64,000 nucleotides of DNA from Streptomyces sp. NRRL S-337 (GCF_000720175.1 NZ_JOIX01000015.1:62001-126000); one strand, 5' to 3'; shown: positions 25,871 through 34,131, counted from the stretch's first letter. Program-made: numbers and translations. Notes: generated by a model not told the origin, from the sequence alone.

Positions 25871-27010
25871 TCAGGCCACCACCGCCCCTCCCGCCCCGTC
25901 CGCCCGCTCCGGATACAGCGCCGACCGCAACTGCCCCTTCCAGTGCGCCTTCGTCTCCCTGGCGAGGCGGGTGTCCGGGGCGTGCAGCTCGAAGCCGTGC
26001 CACGCGCCGGGGACGTTGTGGACCGTCACCGGCACGCCCGCGTCCATCAAGCGCCGGGCGTACGCCAGGCCGGTGTCGCGCAGCGGATCGAGGTCGCAGA
26101 CCATGACGTACGCGGGCGGCAGGCCGGAGAGGTCGGTGGCGCGGGCCGGCGAGGCGTAGGCGTCCGGCACCGTCGTCCCCTCGGGGAGGTAGTGCTGCCA
26201 GGCCAGGCGCACGGTCCGGAGGCTGTTCAGCCAGGGGTTCGGCGGCGCATCGGCACCGGCCCCGGCACCGGCTCCGGAGCCGGCCCCCGCCCCGGCGTTC
26301 TCGTCCTCCGGCATGGCCGGAATGGGCTGCTCGGCGGCGCGGTCGTCCACGTCCGGTACGCACATCGACTGGTAGACCAGCCCCGGGCCGCCGCGGTCGC
26401 GGGCCATCAAGGCGACGGCCGCGCTCAGCCCACCGCCCGCCGAATTCCCGGTGACGGCAATCCGGTCCGTGTCGATCCCCAGATCATTCGCCTGCTCGGC
26501 CGTCCACTCCAGGGCCAGATAGCAGTCCTCCACACCGGCCGGGTACCGGTGCTCCGGAGCGAGACGGTATTCAACGGTGACGACAATGGCGGGCAACTCG
26601 CGGCAGAGCGCGATCGCCGACCGGTCCTGACCGGGCAGCGAGCGACCGATGGCGTATCCGCCACCGTGAAAGTGCAATACGGCGGGCAGGAGGCCCTCCC
26701 CAACCTCCCTGCCCTCGTCGTCCTTCTCGTTCTCCTCGTTCTCCTCGTTCACCTCAGCCTCCGCCCGCACCGGCCGGTAGACCTCGACCGTGAGGGCGCT
26801 CCCGTCCGGCCGCGCGATGTCGTACCGCGTGCTGCTCACCGAGGTCCGATCGGCCGGGCGCAAAGCCAGCAGCCCGCGGAACTTCTCGCGGGTGGCCTCG
26901 ATGTCCTCATATGGATCCGTGAACGGCTGCAACTTCCCGAGGTAAGGGACCAGTTCGGGATGCACGGCCAATCCGGGCGGGACAGTTATAGGAAGGTTCT
27001 TCTCAGCCAT
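25871..27010 (-). CDS. HSL-type alpha/beta hydrolase (esterase/lipase)
   Basis: 379 aa. The ATG at 27010 follows AGGAG. The hormone-sensitive-lipase signature is present: oxyanion HGGG at 115-118, nucleophile Ser190 in GNSAGGG, a DLDPLRDTG acid region and the late histidine in GAWHGFEL. Two low-complexity inserts interrupt the fold: an acidic NEENEENEKDDEGRE (about 88-102) and an Ala/Gly run AGAGAGSGAGAGAGA (about 240-255). It has no signal peptide, so it is cytoplasmic. It probably hydrolyses short-chain esters or amides. A run of A-rich repeats lies upstream. Confidence 0.92.
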   Translation of the reverse strand: MAEKNLPITVPPGLAVHPELVPYLGKLQPFTDPYEDIEATREKFRGLLALRPADRTSVSSTRYDIARPDGSALTVEVYRPVRAEAEVNEENEENEKDDEGREVGEGLLPAVLHFHGGGYAIGRSLPGQDRSAIALCRELPAIVVTVEYRLAPEHRYPAGVEDCYLALEWTAEQANDLGIDTDRIAVTGNSAGGGLSAAVALMARDRGGPGLVYQSMCVPDVDDRAAEQPIPAMPEDENAGAGAGSGAGAGAGADAPPNPWLNSLRTVRLAWQHYLPEGTTVPDAYASPARATDLSGLPPAYVMVCDLDPLRDTGLAYARRLMDAGVPVTVHNVPGAWHGFELHAPDTRLARETKAHWKGQLRSALYPERADGAGGAVVA

Positions 27011-27057
27011 ATACGTCTCCTATCAGCGTTGACGTGCGGATGTGGCGATATGGCGAA

Positions 27058-27210
27058 GCCGGAGCGGCCGAACCGAGGAAACCGGGGAAGCCGAGGGGAA
27101 TCGAGGAAACCGAGGAAACCGAGGACACGAAGAAACCGACCGAAACCAAGCGAAGCCAATGCAAACCAAGAGAAACCAAGCGAAACCAAGGAAAATCAAG
27201 GAACTTGAGA
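27058..27210. repeat. A-rich repeats of GAAACCRAG type
   Basis: About fifteen imperfect 9-11-bp units (GAAACCGAG, GAAACCAAG and variants) in the gap 27011-27247. At roughly half G+C the tract is far lower than the rest of the window and strongly strand-asymmetric. It lies between the esterase start and the 3' end of the PolA-like gene. Confidence 0.8.
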
Positions 27211-27247
27211 GCCGCAAGCCGCCCGAAGAGGGCAGCACGCACGCACC

Positions 27248-28930
27248 TCACTTCGCGTCCGCGTAGCACTCCACCACCACCGTGGTGAAGGGAAAGCGGA
27301 CGGGCGTCTCGCCGAACGCCGTCCGGCCTGCCGTCGCGGCCGCTGCCGTGATGGCCTCGGACACCGCGGTCGCCTCCTCCGCGGGGCAGTGCACGATCAC
27401 CTCGTCGTGCTGGAAGAACACCAGCTCGGCGCGGAGACCGCCCGCCCACAGCGCCCGGCGCAACGCGGCCAGCAGCAGCAACGCCCAGTCGGCGGCGCTG
27501 CCCTGCACGACGAAGTTACGGGTGAACCGGCCGCGGGCGCGGGCGGCCGCCGAACTGCCGCCGTACCCCGTGGACGGCTCCTCCTCCTGGGGCAGGCCCG
27601 CCTCGTCGGGCGGTGCCATGGAGGCGGGCGGACAGGTGGGGCCCAGCCACGTACGCACCAGGCGTCCCTCCTCGCCCGCGCGCGCCGCCTCGTCCACGTA
27701 CGCCACGGCCGCCGGATAGCGGCGGCGCAGATCGGCCATGTGCTTGAGGGCGTCACCCGACGTCTGGCCGTAAATCGCCCCCAGGAGCCCGAGCTTGGCC
27801 CGGTCCCGGTCGCCGCCGAACGCACGGGCGGCCAGGTCCGCGTAAAGGTCCTCGCCGCTGCCGGCCACCTCCATCAGGCCCCGGTCGCGGGAGACCGCGG
27901 CCAGCACTCGCGGCTCCATCTGGTCCGCGTCGGCGACCACCAGGCGCCACCCCGGATCGGCGAGCACCGCCCGGCGGATCACCTTCGGGATCTGCAACGC
28001 ACCCCCGCCGTTGGTCGTCCAGCGGCCGGAGACCGTGCCACCGGGCAGGTACTCGGGACGGAACCGGCCGTCGTGCACCCACTGCTGCAACCACGCCCAC
28101 CCATGGGCGGTGTGCAGACGGTAGAGCGTCTTGTACGCCAGCAGCGGCGCCACCGCGGGATGATCGACCTGCTGCAGCTCCCACTTACGGGTCGAGGTCA
28201 GCGGAATCCCGGCCCGGCCGAACGCCTTGACGATGTCGTTCGGCAGATCGGGACGCACCCGCGCACCGGGCCCGAACGCCCGGGACACCTCGTCCGCCAG
28301 CTCCGCCATCCGCCGTGGCTCCAGCCCGCCAGGGAAACGCTCGCCCAGCAGCTCGTCGAGCAGCGCACGATGCACGTCCGCACGCCACGGCACGCCCGTA
28401 CGCCCCATCTCGGCGGCCACCAGCATGCCCGCGGACTCGGCGGCGAGCAGCAGCCGCATCCGCTCCGGGTGCTCGGCCCGTGCCGTCCGCGCGACCTGCT
28501 CGGCATAGACCTCCGTCAGCGCCGACAACTCGTCCGTACCGGGCGGCAACGGCACCGGACCCGGTTCGAAGAGGGACGGCTGGGTCTCCGCCGCACGCGG
28601 GGGAGCGTCCGGGGGCACGGGCAGGGAGTGCAGCCGTGCCCAGGCGGCGGCCAGCGAACGCGGCTGCCCCGACTGGCCCTCCTCATGGCCGGTCAGCAGC
28701 GCCTCCGCGGCCTCGACGTCGTAGCACCGCTCGACGCGCACACCGGCAGTCAGCAGCCGCCGGTAGATCTCGGCGGTGGACCGCCACACCCACCGCTCGA
28801 CCTCCGGCCGCGACCGGACCGCCTCGGCGAGCGACGGCTCGCTCACCACCGGCCCCGCCACCCGGCCGTCCGGAGTGAGCGGGCAGAGACGAGCACCCCC
28901 GTCGCCCGTCTCCACCACCGCCCATCTCAT
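27248..28930 (-). CDS. Bifunctional 3'-5' exonuclease/DNA polymerase, second PolA-like enzyme
   Basis: 560 aa, much shorter than the roughly 900-residue replicative-repair Pol I. There is no 5'-nuclease domain, and the N-terminal exonuclease-like part (about 1-170) lacks clear DEDD residues. The family-A polymerase domain is recognisable: thumb, then motif A VVADADQMEPRVLAAVS (catalytic Asp), motif B region with LLGAIYGQTSGD, and motif C FFQHDEVIVHCP (second Asp). Actinobacteria keep this as an extra Pol I-like gene of poorly known role, probably repair. An acidic/Pro insert (PPDEAGLPQEEEPSTGYGG) lies near residue 465. It is a single gene before the AlkZ-like gene. Confidence 0.88.
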   Translation of the reverse strand: MRWAVVETGDGGARLCPLTPDGRVAGPVVSEPSLAEAVRSRPEVERWVWRSTAEIYRRLLTAGVRVERCYDVEAAEALLTGHEEGQSGQPRSLAAAWARLHSLPVPPDAPPRAAETQPSLFEPGPVPLPPGTDELSALTEVYAEQVARTARAEHPERMRLLLAAESAGMLVAAEMGRTGVPWRADVHRALLDELLGERFPGGLEPRRMAELADEVSRAFGPGARVRPDLPNDIVKAFGRAGIPLTSTRKWELQQVDHPAVAPLLAYKTLYRLHTAHGWAWLQQWVHDGRFRPEYLPGGTVSGRWTTNGGGALQIPKVIRRAVLADPGWRLVVADADQMEPRVLAAVSRDRGLMEVAGSGEDLYADLAARAFGGDRDRAKLGLLGAIYGQTSGDALKHMADLRRRYPAAVAYVDEAARAGEEGRLVRTWLGPTCPPASMAPPDEAGLPQEEEPSTGYGGSSAAARARGRFTRNFVVQGSAADWALLLLAALRRALWAGGLRAELVFFQHDEVIVHCPAEEATAVSEAITAAAATAGRTAFGETPVRFPFTTVVVECYADAK

Positions 28931-29049
28931 GTCCTGCAGTCTTGCACCAGGGTCTGACAATGGCCCTGACCTGCACGTTCGCCACACACGGCAGCACAAT
29001 TTCCCGTGGCGGTCACGGGCGCGGTCACGGGCGCGGTCACGTCCACGAC

Positions 29050-30204
29050 CTACCGCACCCGCACCACCAGCCGCCGTTCGCGGCCCGTGCAGCGGGCGAG
29101 ATGGGCGGCCTCCGCCTCCAGGCCCGCGGCCGGCACCGCGCCGTGCTCCGCGAACAACGTCACGTCCACCGTCTCCTCCCTGAACTCCCATACGCCCGCC
29201 ACCCGACCCTCATGCACCACCACCGGCGAGATCCAGCCGCCGCTGCGGCTGACCGCGGTGCGCCGCGCGGCCGCGATGAGTCGCGTATCGGCGGTGCTGG
29301 GCCCGAGGACGTACTGATCGAAACCGGCCAGCAGCCGCACCTCCTGCGAGGGCTTGATGCGCGCCAGCGCCGCCACGTCCTCACTCCGCACATACGCCGT
29401 GCCCCCACCCCCGCCCGCACCCGTGCTGCCGCCCCCGCTCCCGGCCTCGATCTCGACCGGGGTCAGCCGGTCGCCGAGCGACTCGAACCATCCGCGGAGC
29501 ACGGCCTTACGGGTCGCGCCGCGCAGCAGCCAGGCGTCGAACGTGGCCGGAGTGGCCGGACCGTGGGCCGCCAGGTACGCCGAGATCACCGCCGGCGCGG
29601 CCTCGTCCGGGTCCGGCACCCCTCGCCAGCCGGGCACCCAGGAGCGCGGTGAGGTGAACGTGACGTGCTGCCCCTGTGGCGGGCCCTGGCACAACCGGCC
29701 CGTCCAGGCCAGCGGTTTGAGCACGGCGCCCCAGCCGGACGCCAACTGCTCGCCCAGACCTTCGAGACCGGGCCGCGCCCGCACCGCGTCGATCAACTCC
29801 TGCCGGGTCAGCACCTGCCCGTCGAGGATCTCGTCGACGGCCTCACCCAGCCTCGACACCTGCTGTGGGCTCACCCCGAACGCCCGCTGCCAGGACGGCT
29901 TTTCCCATGTACGCGCCGCCCCCAGCAGGGCGAGATAAGCCGCCGCCCCGTCGGCCGGCAGCAGATGCAGCGTGCCCCGCATCGCCCAGGTCCTGACCAG
30001 CGACCGGGCCGCGAGCGCCTCCTGGACAGCGCCGCGGCGAGGCGTCCTCTGCCGTATCGCCAGGGCGAGTTCGGCCGCCGAGGCGACCTGCGCCTGCACG
30101 CCGGCCAGTTGCCCGACGAGCCGCTCCACCGAGGCGGTCGTCCGCGGCGCCAGACTCTGCTGCCGCAGCCGCCACGCCAGCACCTGCGCAAGTGTCACCT
30201 TCAT
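29050..30204 (-). CDS. Winged-helix AlkZ/YcaQ-like DNA glycosylase
   Basis: 384 aa from the ATG at 30204. It belongs to the HTH_42 (winged helix DNA-binding, DUF1006) superfamily, whose studied members AlkZ and YcaQ are DNA glycosylases that unhook interstrand crosslinks. The catalytic QxQ motif is present as Gln37-Ala-Gln39, the same positions as I recall for the azinomycin resistance enzyme AlkZ. Other family features are RTWAMRGTLHLLPADG and the late RLLAGFDQYVLGPS. A Gly/Ser-rich insert lies near residue 280. It is inferred to repair alkylated or crosslinked DNA; no azinomycin-like pathway is visible here. Confidence 0.85.
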   Translation of the reverse strand: MKVTLAQVLAWRLRQQSLAPRTTASVERLVGQLAGVQAQVASAAELALAIRQRTPRRGAVQEALAARSLVRTWAMRGTLHLLPADGAAAYLALLGAARTWEKPSWQRAFGVSPQQVSRLGEAVDEILDGQVLTRQELIDAVRARPGLEGLGEQLASGWGAVLKPLAWTGRLCQGPPQGQHVTFTSPRSWVPGWRGVPDPDEAAPAVISAYLAAHGPATPATFDAWLLRGATRKAVLRGWFESLGDRLTPVEIEAGSGGGSTGAGGGGGTAYVRSEDVAALARIKPSQEVRLLAGFDQYVLGPSTADTRLIAAARRTAVSRSGGWISPVVVHEGRVAGVWEFREETVDVTLFAEHGAVPAAGLEAEAAHLARCTGRERRLVVRVR

Positions 30205-30462
30205 GTCGCCATTGGAACCGACGCCACTGACAATCGGCTTTTCCCGGACGGGGTTTGGCAGCATCCCCCTAGCCGCGCCGCGTGCGACGATGACGACGAG
30301 ACGCCCGGTAGGCCGAGCCGCCAAACGGCTAACGGCCGCCAGATGTGCGAGACGTCCCTTTCACCCGTTTGAGCCGCTACTTTTGCCCCGGTTGGTGAGT
30401 TGAACTGCTTGTCGCTCTAAGGGGCGCACGTATCTGAATGCCGCTCAGTGAAGAGGTACACC

Positions 30463-30708
30463 GTGAAGTTTGTCTCGAAGGCCGTCGTCCTGTCCGCCGC
30501 CGCGGGCATCACCGTGGTGGGCGCGGCCGGTATGGCCAGTGCCACCGGCGGTGCCTCCGCCGCGGGTGGCGCAGTCAACTCCCCCGGTGTCATCTCCGGT
30601 AACCTCATTCAGGTGCCGATCTCCATTCCGGTCAATGTGTGCGGCAATACCATCAATATCATCGGACTGCTGAACCCGGCATTCGGCAACGTCTGCATCA
30701 ACCGCTGA
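30463..30708 (+). CDS. chp: Short chaplin
   Basis: 81 aa from the GTG at 30463, with GAGG eight bases upstream (a GTG at 30448 is also in frame). A Sec signal peptide ends near MASA. The mature protein is one chaplin domain with the conserved NSPGV-SGN, QVP, PVNVCGNT and NPAFGNVC segments and the two cysteines that form a disulfide. Chaplins are secreted amphipathic amyloid proteins that coat aerial hyphae and lower surface tension. It is followed by its own terminator, so it is a single-gene unit at the left end of the array. Confidence 0.95.
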   Translation: MKFVSKAVVLSAAAGITVVGAAGMASATGGASAAGGAVNSPGVISGNLIQVPISIPVNVCGNTINIIGLLNPAFGNVCINR

Positions 30709-30759
30709 GCGCTGTACAGAGGTTGATGCCCCGGGCCGCTGACGCGGGCGGTCCGCCCC

Positions 30760-30791
30760 AAAGGCCGGTACGCATTCCCGTACCGGCCTTT
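30760..30791 (+). terminator. Chaplin gene terminator
   Basis: Perfect 13-bp stem AAAGGCCGGTACG/CGTACCGGCCTTT with a 6-base loop. Confidence 0.85.
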
Positions 30792-30951
30792 GTGCCGCCC
30801 ACCACGTATCCGCGGCCGAAAGGCCGCCCGGATGCAGTGATATGTGTCTATCGTTCCGCGGCATTCGGGTGAATGGGCGAAACCGCACCCAAAGAAGCGA
30901 GTTGACCAGTGCGCTCCGGATACGGGCACTCCGCTTCGAGAAGGGTAAATC

Positions 30952-31350
30952 GTGATCAAGAAGGTCCTGGCCACGACGGCTGTAGCCGCGTCCGTCGTCG
31001 GAATTTCGGCGGCGATGGCGCCCCAGGCGATGGCGATCGGCAACCACCACGGCACGTCGACGGTCAACGGCAACGGAGCCAAGAGCGCGTTCGGCAACTC
31101 CACCACGCACGGCAGCATGAGCCCGCAGCTGGAGCTCATCCAGGGCACGCTGAACAAGCCCTGCATCGCCCTGGGCAAGGTGCCCGTGCAGGTCCTGGGC
31201 GCGATCCAGGTCCAGGACATCAATGTGCTGTCCAACCCGCAGAACCAGCAGTGCGTGGACAACTCGACGCAGGCGAAGGGCGACGAGACGTTGTCGCACA
31301 TCATCGACGACATCCCGATCCTCTCCGGCAACGGCGTCGGCAACCACTGA
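30952..31350 (+). CDS. rdl: Rodlin
   Basis: 132 aa. The GTG start follows GAGAAGGG. The signal peptide ends at QAMA. The mature protein has the rodlin pattern: N-terminal STVNGNGA and GNSTTHG, a central QLELIQGTLNKPC, then DINVLSNPQNQQC and a C-terminal HIIDDIPILSGNG. Rodlins RdlA and RdlB organise chaplin fibrils into paired rodlets on the aerial surface. It is one of three rodlin genes in this array; this one cannot be matched to RdlA or RdlB from sequence alone. Confidence 0.95.
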   Translation: MIKKVLATTAVAASVVGISAAMAPQAMAIGNHHGTSTVNGNGAKSAFGNSTTHGSMSPQLELIQGTLNKPCIALGKVPVQVLGAIQVQDINVLSNPQNQQCVDNSTQAKGDETLSHIIDDIPILSGNGVGNH

Positions 31351-31714
31351 TCCGGTGCCATCGGCCGCAGGTCCGGACCGCCGGCTCTCACTTCCAGGGG
31401 GGTCCGGTCCTGCGGCGTCCCTTACGAACCGTAGGGACAGATATTCTCGATCTCCCTTTCGGTAGGAATTCGTATTCGGCGGATACCCCGTCTGTTCGAA
31501 GTCCGATGTTTTTTCCGCGTCGTATGCGCGGTGGCAATCTCTCGGGACGGTCATGCACCCTTCGAGCGATTCCTCTGAAAGCCACCGGGCAAGGGTTTCG
31601 TTCACGACGGGCAATCGTTACCAATATTGGCAGCGGCGTTACGGGCGAGCAGATCAGCGCCCGAGCGACACGACGGTCGTGTTCGCTACGGACCCGTTGC
31701 AGGAAGGGCTGAAA
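31351..31714. other. Intergenic region between rodlin and second chaplin
   Basis: About 360 bases. It holds the rodlin terminator at 31365-31415, then an AT-richer stretch that should contain the chaplin promoter, with a small inverted repeat ACACGA-CGG-TCGTGT near 31668-31682. No gene is seen. Confidence 0.5.
31365..31415 (+). terminator. Rodlin terminator
   Basis: CCGCAGGTCCGGACC pairs with GGTCCGGTCCTGCGG (14 of 15) around a 21-base loop. Confidence 0.6.
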
Positions 31715-31948
31715 GTGAAGTACGCAAAGGTCGCAGCAGTCACTGCCGGTACGCTCATGGCAGTGGGTGCGGCTGCGCCGGCGTTCGCCAACGCGGGTGC
31801 CGCGGGCGGCACCAAGAACTCCCCCGGCGTGATCTCGGGCAACGCCATCCAGGTGCCGATCCACATTCCGATCAATGTGTGCGGTAACACCGTTAACATC
31901 GTCGCACTGCTGAACCCGGCGTTCGGCAACAACTGCCTGAACAACTGA
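31715..31948 (+). CDS. chp: Short chaplin
   Basis: 77 aa from the GTG at 31715, with AGGAAGGG upstream. The signal peptide (KYAKVAAVTAGTLMAVGAAAPAFA) is cut before NAGAAGG. One full chaplin domain follows, with both cysteines (INVCGNT, GNNC). It differs from the first chaplin mainly in the signal peptide and at a few domain positions. The signal peptide is almost the same as in the unrelated secreted protein that follows. Confidence 0.95.
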   Translation: MKYAKVAAVTAGTLMAVGAAAPAFANAGAAGGTKNSPGVISGNAIQVPIHIPINVCGNTVNIVALLNPAFGNNCLNN

Positions 31949-31979
31949 CTCGAAGGTATTCGAGCTGTGTCTTTGTGAC

Positions 31980-32017
31980 CCGGCCCCGGTGCGTGTTTCC
32001 CTGTGCATCGGGGCCGG
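31980..32017 (+). terminator. Chaplin gene terminator
   Basis: CCGGCCCCGGTGC pairs with GCATCGGGGCCGG (one G-T pair), 12-base loop. Confidence 0.75.
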
Positions 32018-32223
32018 TCGCCATTCGTTTTAGCGAGTAGTAAAAGTCGTAGAGCCCCGTACTTTTCTGATGGGCCGGCCGCGAAGGGCGAAACTTCAGG
32101 GTTTCTTCGGGCGGCGGTCCTCGTTAATCACGCTGAAAGCGGTGATCCGAGCAGCGAAGTGATCGCTTATGCGGCGCTGATCTCCCGGGACCGTCAAGCA
32201 CCTCCCGAGAAGGGACAGTTGAA

Positions 32224-32511
32224 GTGAAGTACGCAAAGTCTGCTGCGGTTGTTGCCGGTTCCGTCCTGGCGCTGGGGGCCGCCGCGCCCGCTTTCGCCGC
32301 GCCGCCCGGAGCTCCCACCATGAGCCTCAACGGCGCGGTGAACGACACGCTGAGCAGCGATCAGCTGGACGGCCACCAGCTCGCGCCGCTCCTCAACATG
32401 GTCAGGACCGCGCGGGACAAGGTCAAGGCGGCCGGCGCGAAGAAGCTGCTCGGTGGCGTCAACAGCACGGCCAAGAATGCACGGCTGCTCGGTGGTCTTC
32501 CGCTCAAGTAA
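32224..32511 (+). CDS. Unrecognised small secreted protein in the chaplin-rodlin array
   Basis: 95 aa from a GTG with AAGGGA upstream. The signal peptide (starting KYAKSAAVVAGSV and ending PAFA) is nearly that of the preceding chaplin. The mature part (about 70 aa) has no chaplin or rodlin motif and no cysteine. It is polar at first (MSLNGAVNDTLSSDQLDG) and then amphipathic and basic, with the LLGG element used twice (KLLGGVNS, RLLGGLPLK). It is flanked by a chaplin and a rodlin on the same strand, and is inferred to be another surface or aerial-development protein. No family is known to me. Confidence 0.8.
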   Translation: MKYAKSAAVVAGSVLALGAAAPAFAAPPGAPTMSLNGAVNDTLSSDQLDGHQLAPLLNMVRTARDKVKAAGAKKLLGGVNSTAKNARLLGGLPLK

Positions 32512-32780
32512 TTTCGACGCGTGGCCTCGGCCGCCCTCCGGTGGAATGCGACGGGGGAGCAAAAATCCACATCATCGGACTGCGGCGTTTGATTTCACGA
32601 GACTGCACCGCCCCCGGATGTTTTTCGTGCCGGGTTCCGGTGCCGGGTGCCGGTCGCGAGGCCGATCGGCAATACGCATCAGGCCACCCGCTGTTTGAGT
32701 GAATGAGAACAACCAAAAACGTCCCTGTCAGTTGGGCAGATTGCCCGGCCCAAAGGTACCCCGAAACACGAAGGACCAAA

Positions 32781-33182
32781 ATGATCAAGAAGGCTCTGGC
32801 GACCGCTGCAGCGGCTGCGTCCATTGTCGGCGTAGCCAGCGCCGCTGCCCCTGCGGCGATGGCGATCGGTAACCAGCACGGGACGTCTTCCGTCAACGGC
32901 AACGGCGCGACGCAGTACTACGGGAATTCGACCACGTACGGCTACATGAGCCCGCAGATCGGCCTGGTACAGGGCTCGCTGAACAAGCCCTGCATCGCCC
33001 TGGGCAAGGTGCCCGTCCAGGCCCTGGGCATCCTGTTCCAGATCCAGGACATCAATGTGCTGTCCAACCCGCAGAACCAGCAGTGCGTCGAGAACTCCAC
33101 CCAGGCCAAGGGCGACGAGCCGCTGTCGCACATCCTGGACAACATCCCGATCCTTTCGGGCAACGGCGCCGGGAACCACTGA
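32781..33182 (+). CDS. rdl: Rodlin
   Basis: 133 aa. The ATG at 32781 is preceded by AAGGA. The signal peptide ends near PAAMA. The sequence is very close to the first rodlin (GNQHGTSSVNGNGA, LNKPCIALGKVPVQ, DINVLSNPQNQQC), with aromatic substitutions (QYYGNSTTYGYM) and two extra residues (ILFQIQ). It is probably a recent duplicate. It has its own strong terminator. Confidence 0.95.
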   Translation: MIKKALATAAAAASIVGVASAAAPAAMAIGNQHGTSSVNGNGATQYYGNSTTYGYMSPQIGLVQGSLNKPCIALGKVPVQALGILFQIQDINVLSNPQNQQCVENSTQAKGDEPLSHILDNIPILSGNGAGNH

Positions 33183-33193
33183 CCGGCTGAGCG

Positions 33194-33240
33194 AAACCCG
33201 GGCCGCCCGGCCCTCCTTCTTCCGGGCGGCCCGGGTTTTT
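33194..33240 (+). terminator. Rodlin terminator
   Basis: Perfect 17-bp stem AAACCCGGGCCGCCCGG with its complement, 11-base loop, and TTTTT at the end. Confidence 0.9.
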
Positions 33241-33326
33241 GCTGCCCACCCCGGGGCCGGGAAATGTTATTCGCTCGTGACTGAACTCCGGCGCATCCGG
33301 TCGTTAGGAAGGGTGTGTGGAGGGAA

Positions 33327-33376
33327 GCATGCCAATGCCCTTGCGAATTGATGGGGTTGCCAGGGCATTGGCATGC
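33327..33376. repeat. 15-bp perfect inverted repeat with 20-base loop
   Basis: GCATGCCAATGCCCT (33327-33341) and AGGGCATTGGCATGC (33362-33376). The arms themselves contain the palindrome GCATGC. It lies away from any stop codon and has no T-run. Confidence 0.8.
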
Positions 33377-33656
33377 CGGCCGGAAACGAGGACAGGGTCT
33401 GCGCAGCCGTTTGGACGGTGGTGCGGGCCCTGTGTCGTGGGCCGGGTCCCGATGAGCCGGTGAAGAGGGACGGGAGCCGGACGGCGAAACTCCGGGAGAA
33501 GTTGTCCCATTGTCGTTTTCGGGCCGGTGTGAGCGGCCTCTTTTCCGGCCGGCCGGGCCACTATTCGGGTGACGCTGCGCAACTCGCGGCCGCGTGGCGG
33601 GTTGTTCAAATAGGGCTCCCGGGCCGGGAGTTCCGTCTCCTGAAGGGTTTGCGTGA

Positions 33657-34052
33657 ATGAAGAAGATTTTTGCGGGCGCGGCCGTGGCGGCTTCGCTGAT
33701 CGGTATCTCCGTTGCGGCCGCTCCGCAGGCCATGGCGATCGGCGACCAGAAGGGCACCCAGACGGTCAACGGGAACGGGGCGGCGTCGATCTACGGCAAC
33801 TCCACCACGCACGGCAAGCTGAGCACTCAGCTCGGGCTCGTCCAGGGCTCGCTGAACCAGCTGTGTGTCGCTGTGGGCAAGGTGCCGATCCAGGGCTTCG
33901 CACTGGGCCAGATCCAGGACATCAATGTCCTGTCCAACCCGCAGAACCAGCAGTGCGTCCATAACTCGACGCAGGCGAAGGGCGACGAGACGCTGTCGCA
34001 CATCATCGACGACATCCCGATCCTCTCGGGCAACGGTGTCGCCAACCACTGA
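33657..34052 (+). CDS. rdl: Rodlin
   Basis: 131 aa. The ATG at 33657 has GAAGGG upstream. The signal peptide ends QAMA. It is the most divergent of the three rodlins in the middle (SLNQLCVAVGKVPIQGFALG), yet its C-terminal third is nearly identical to the first (STQAKGDETLSHIIDDIPIL). The three genes on one strand, with the copies 2 and 3 side by side, suggest serial duplication. Confidence 0.95.
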   Translation: MKKIFAGAAVAASLIGISVAAAPQAMAIGDQKGTQTVNGNGAASIYGNSTTHGKLSTQLGLVQGSLNQLCVAVGKVPIQGFALGQIQDINVLSNPQNQQCVHNSTQAKGDETLSHIIDDIPILSGNGVANH

Positions 34053-34091
34053 GTACGGCCGGCGGCTTCGGCCGTTGCACCGCTTGCGTCT

Positions 34092-34131
34092 CCGGGCGGC
34101 CGGCGCCGCGTACGCGCTGCCGGCCGCCCGG
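34092..34131 (+). terminator. Rodlin terminator
   Basis: Perfect 13-bp stem CCGGGCGGCCGGC/GCCGGCCGCCCGG, 14-base loop. Confidence 0.7.

Larger units (their letters stand above)
33183..33656. other. Intergenic region before third rodlin
   Basis: About 470 bases without a gene. It has the rodlin terminator at its start, a long inverted repeat at 33327-33376, and presumably the promoter of the third rodlin near its end. Confidence 0.5.

Noticed and set aside
26986..27189. Hydrophobic 67-codon minus-strand frame rich in Phe and Leu
   Set aside because: It is the translation of the GAAACC-type repeat tract; the hydrophobicity is a by-product of the repeat.
30445..31614. Long minus-strand frame across the first chaplin and rodlin
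   Set aside because: Shadow of the chaplin and rodlin genes; the plus-strand genes have signal peptides, ribosome sites and terminators.
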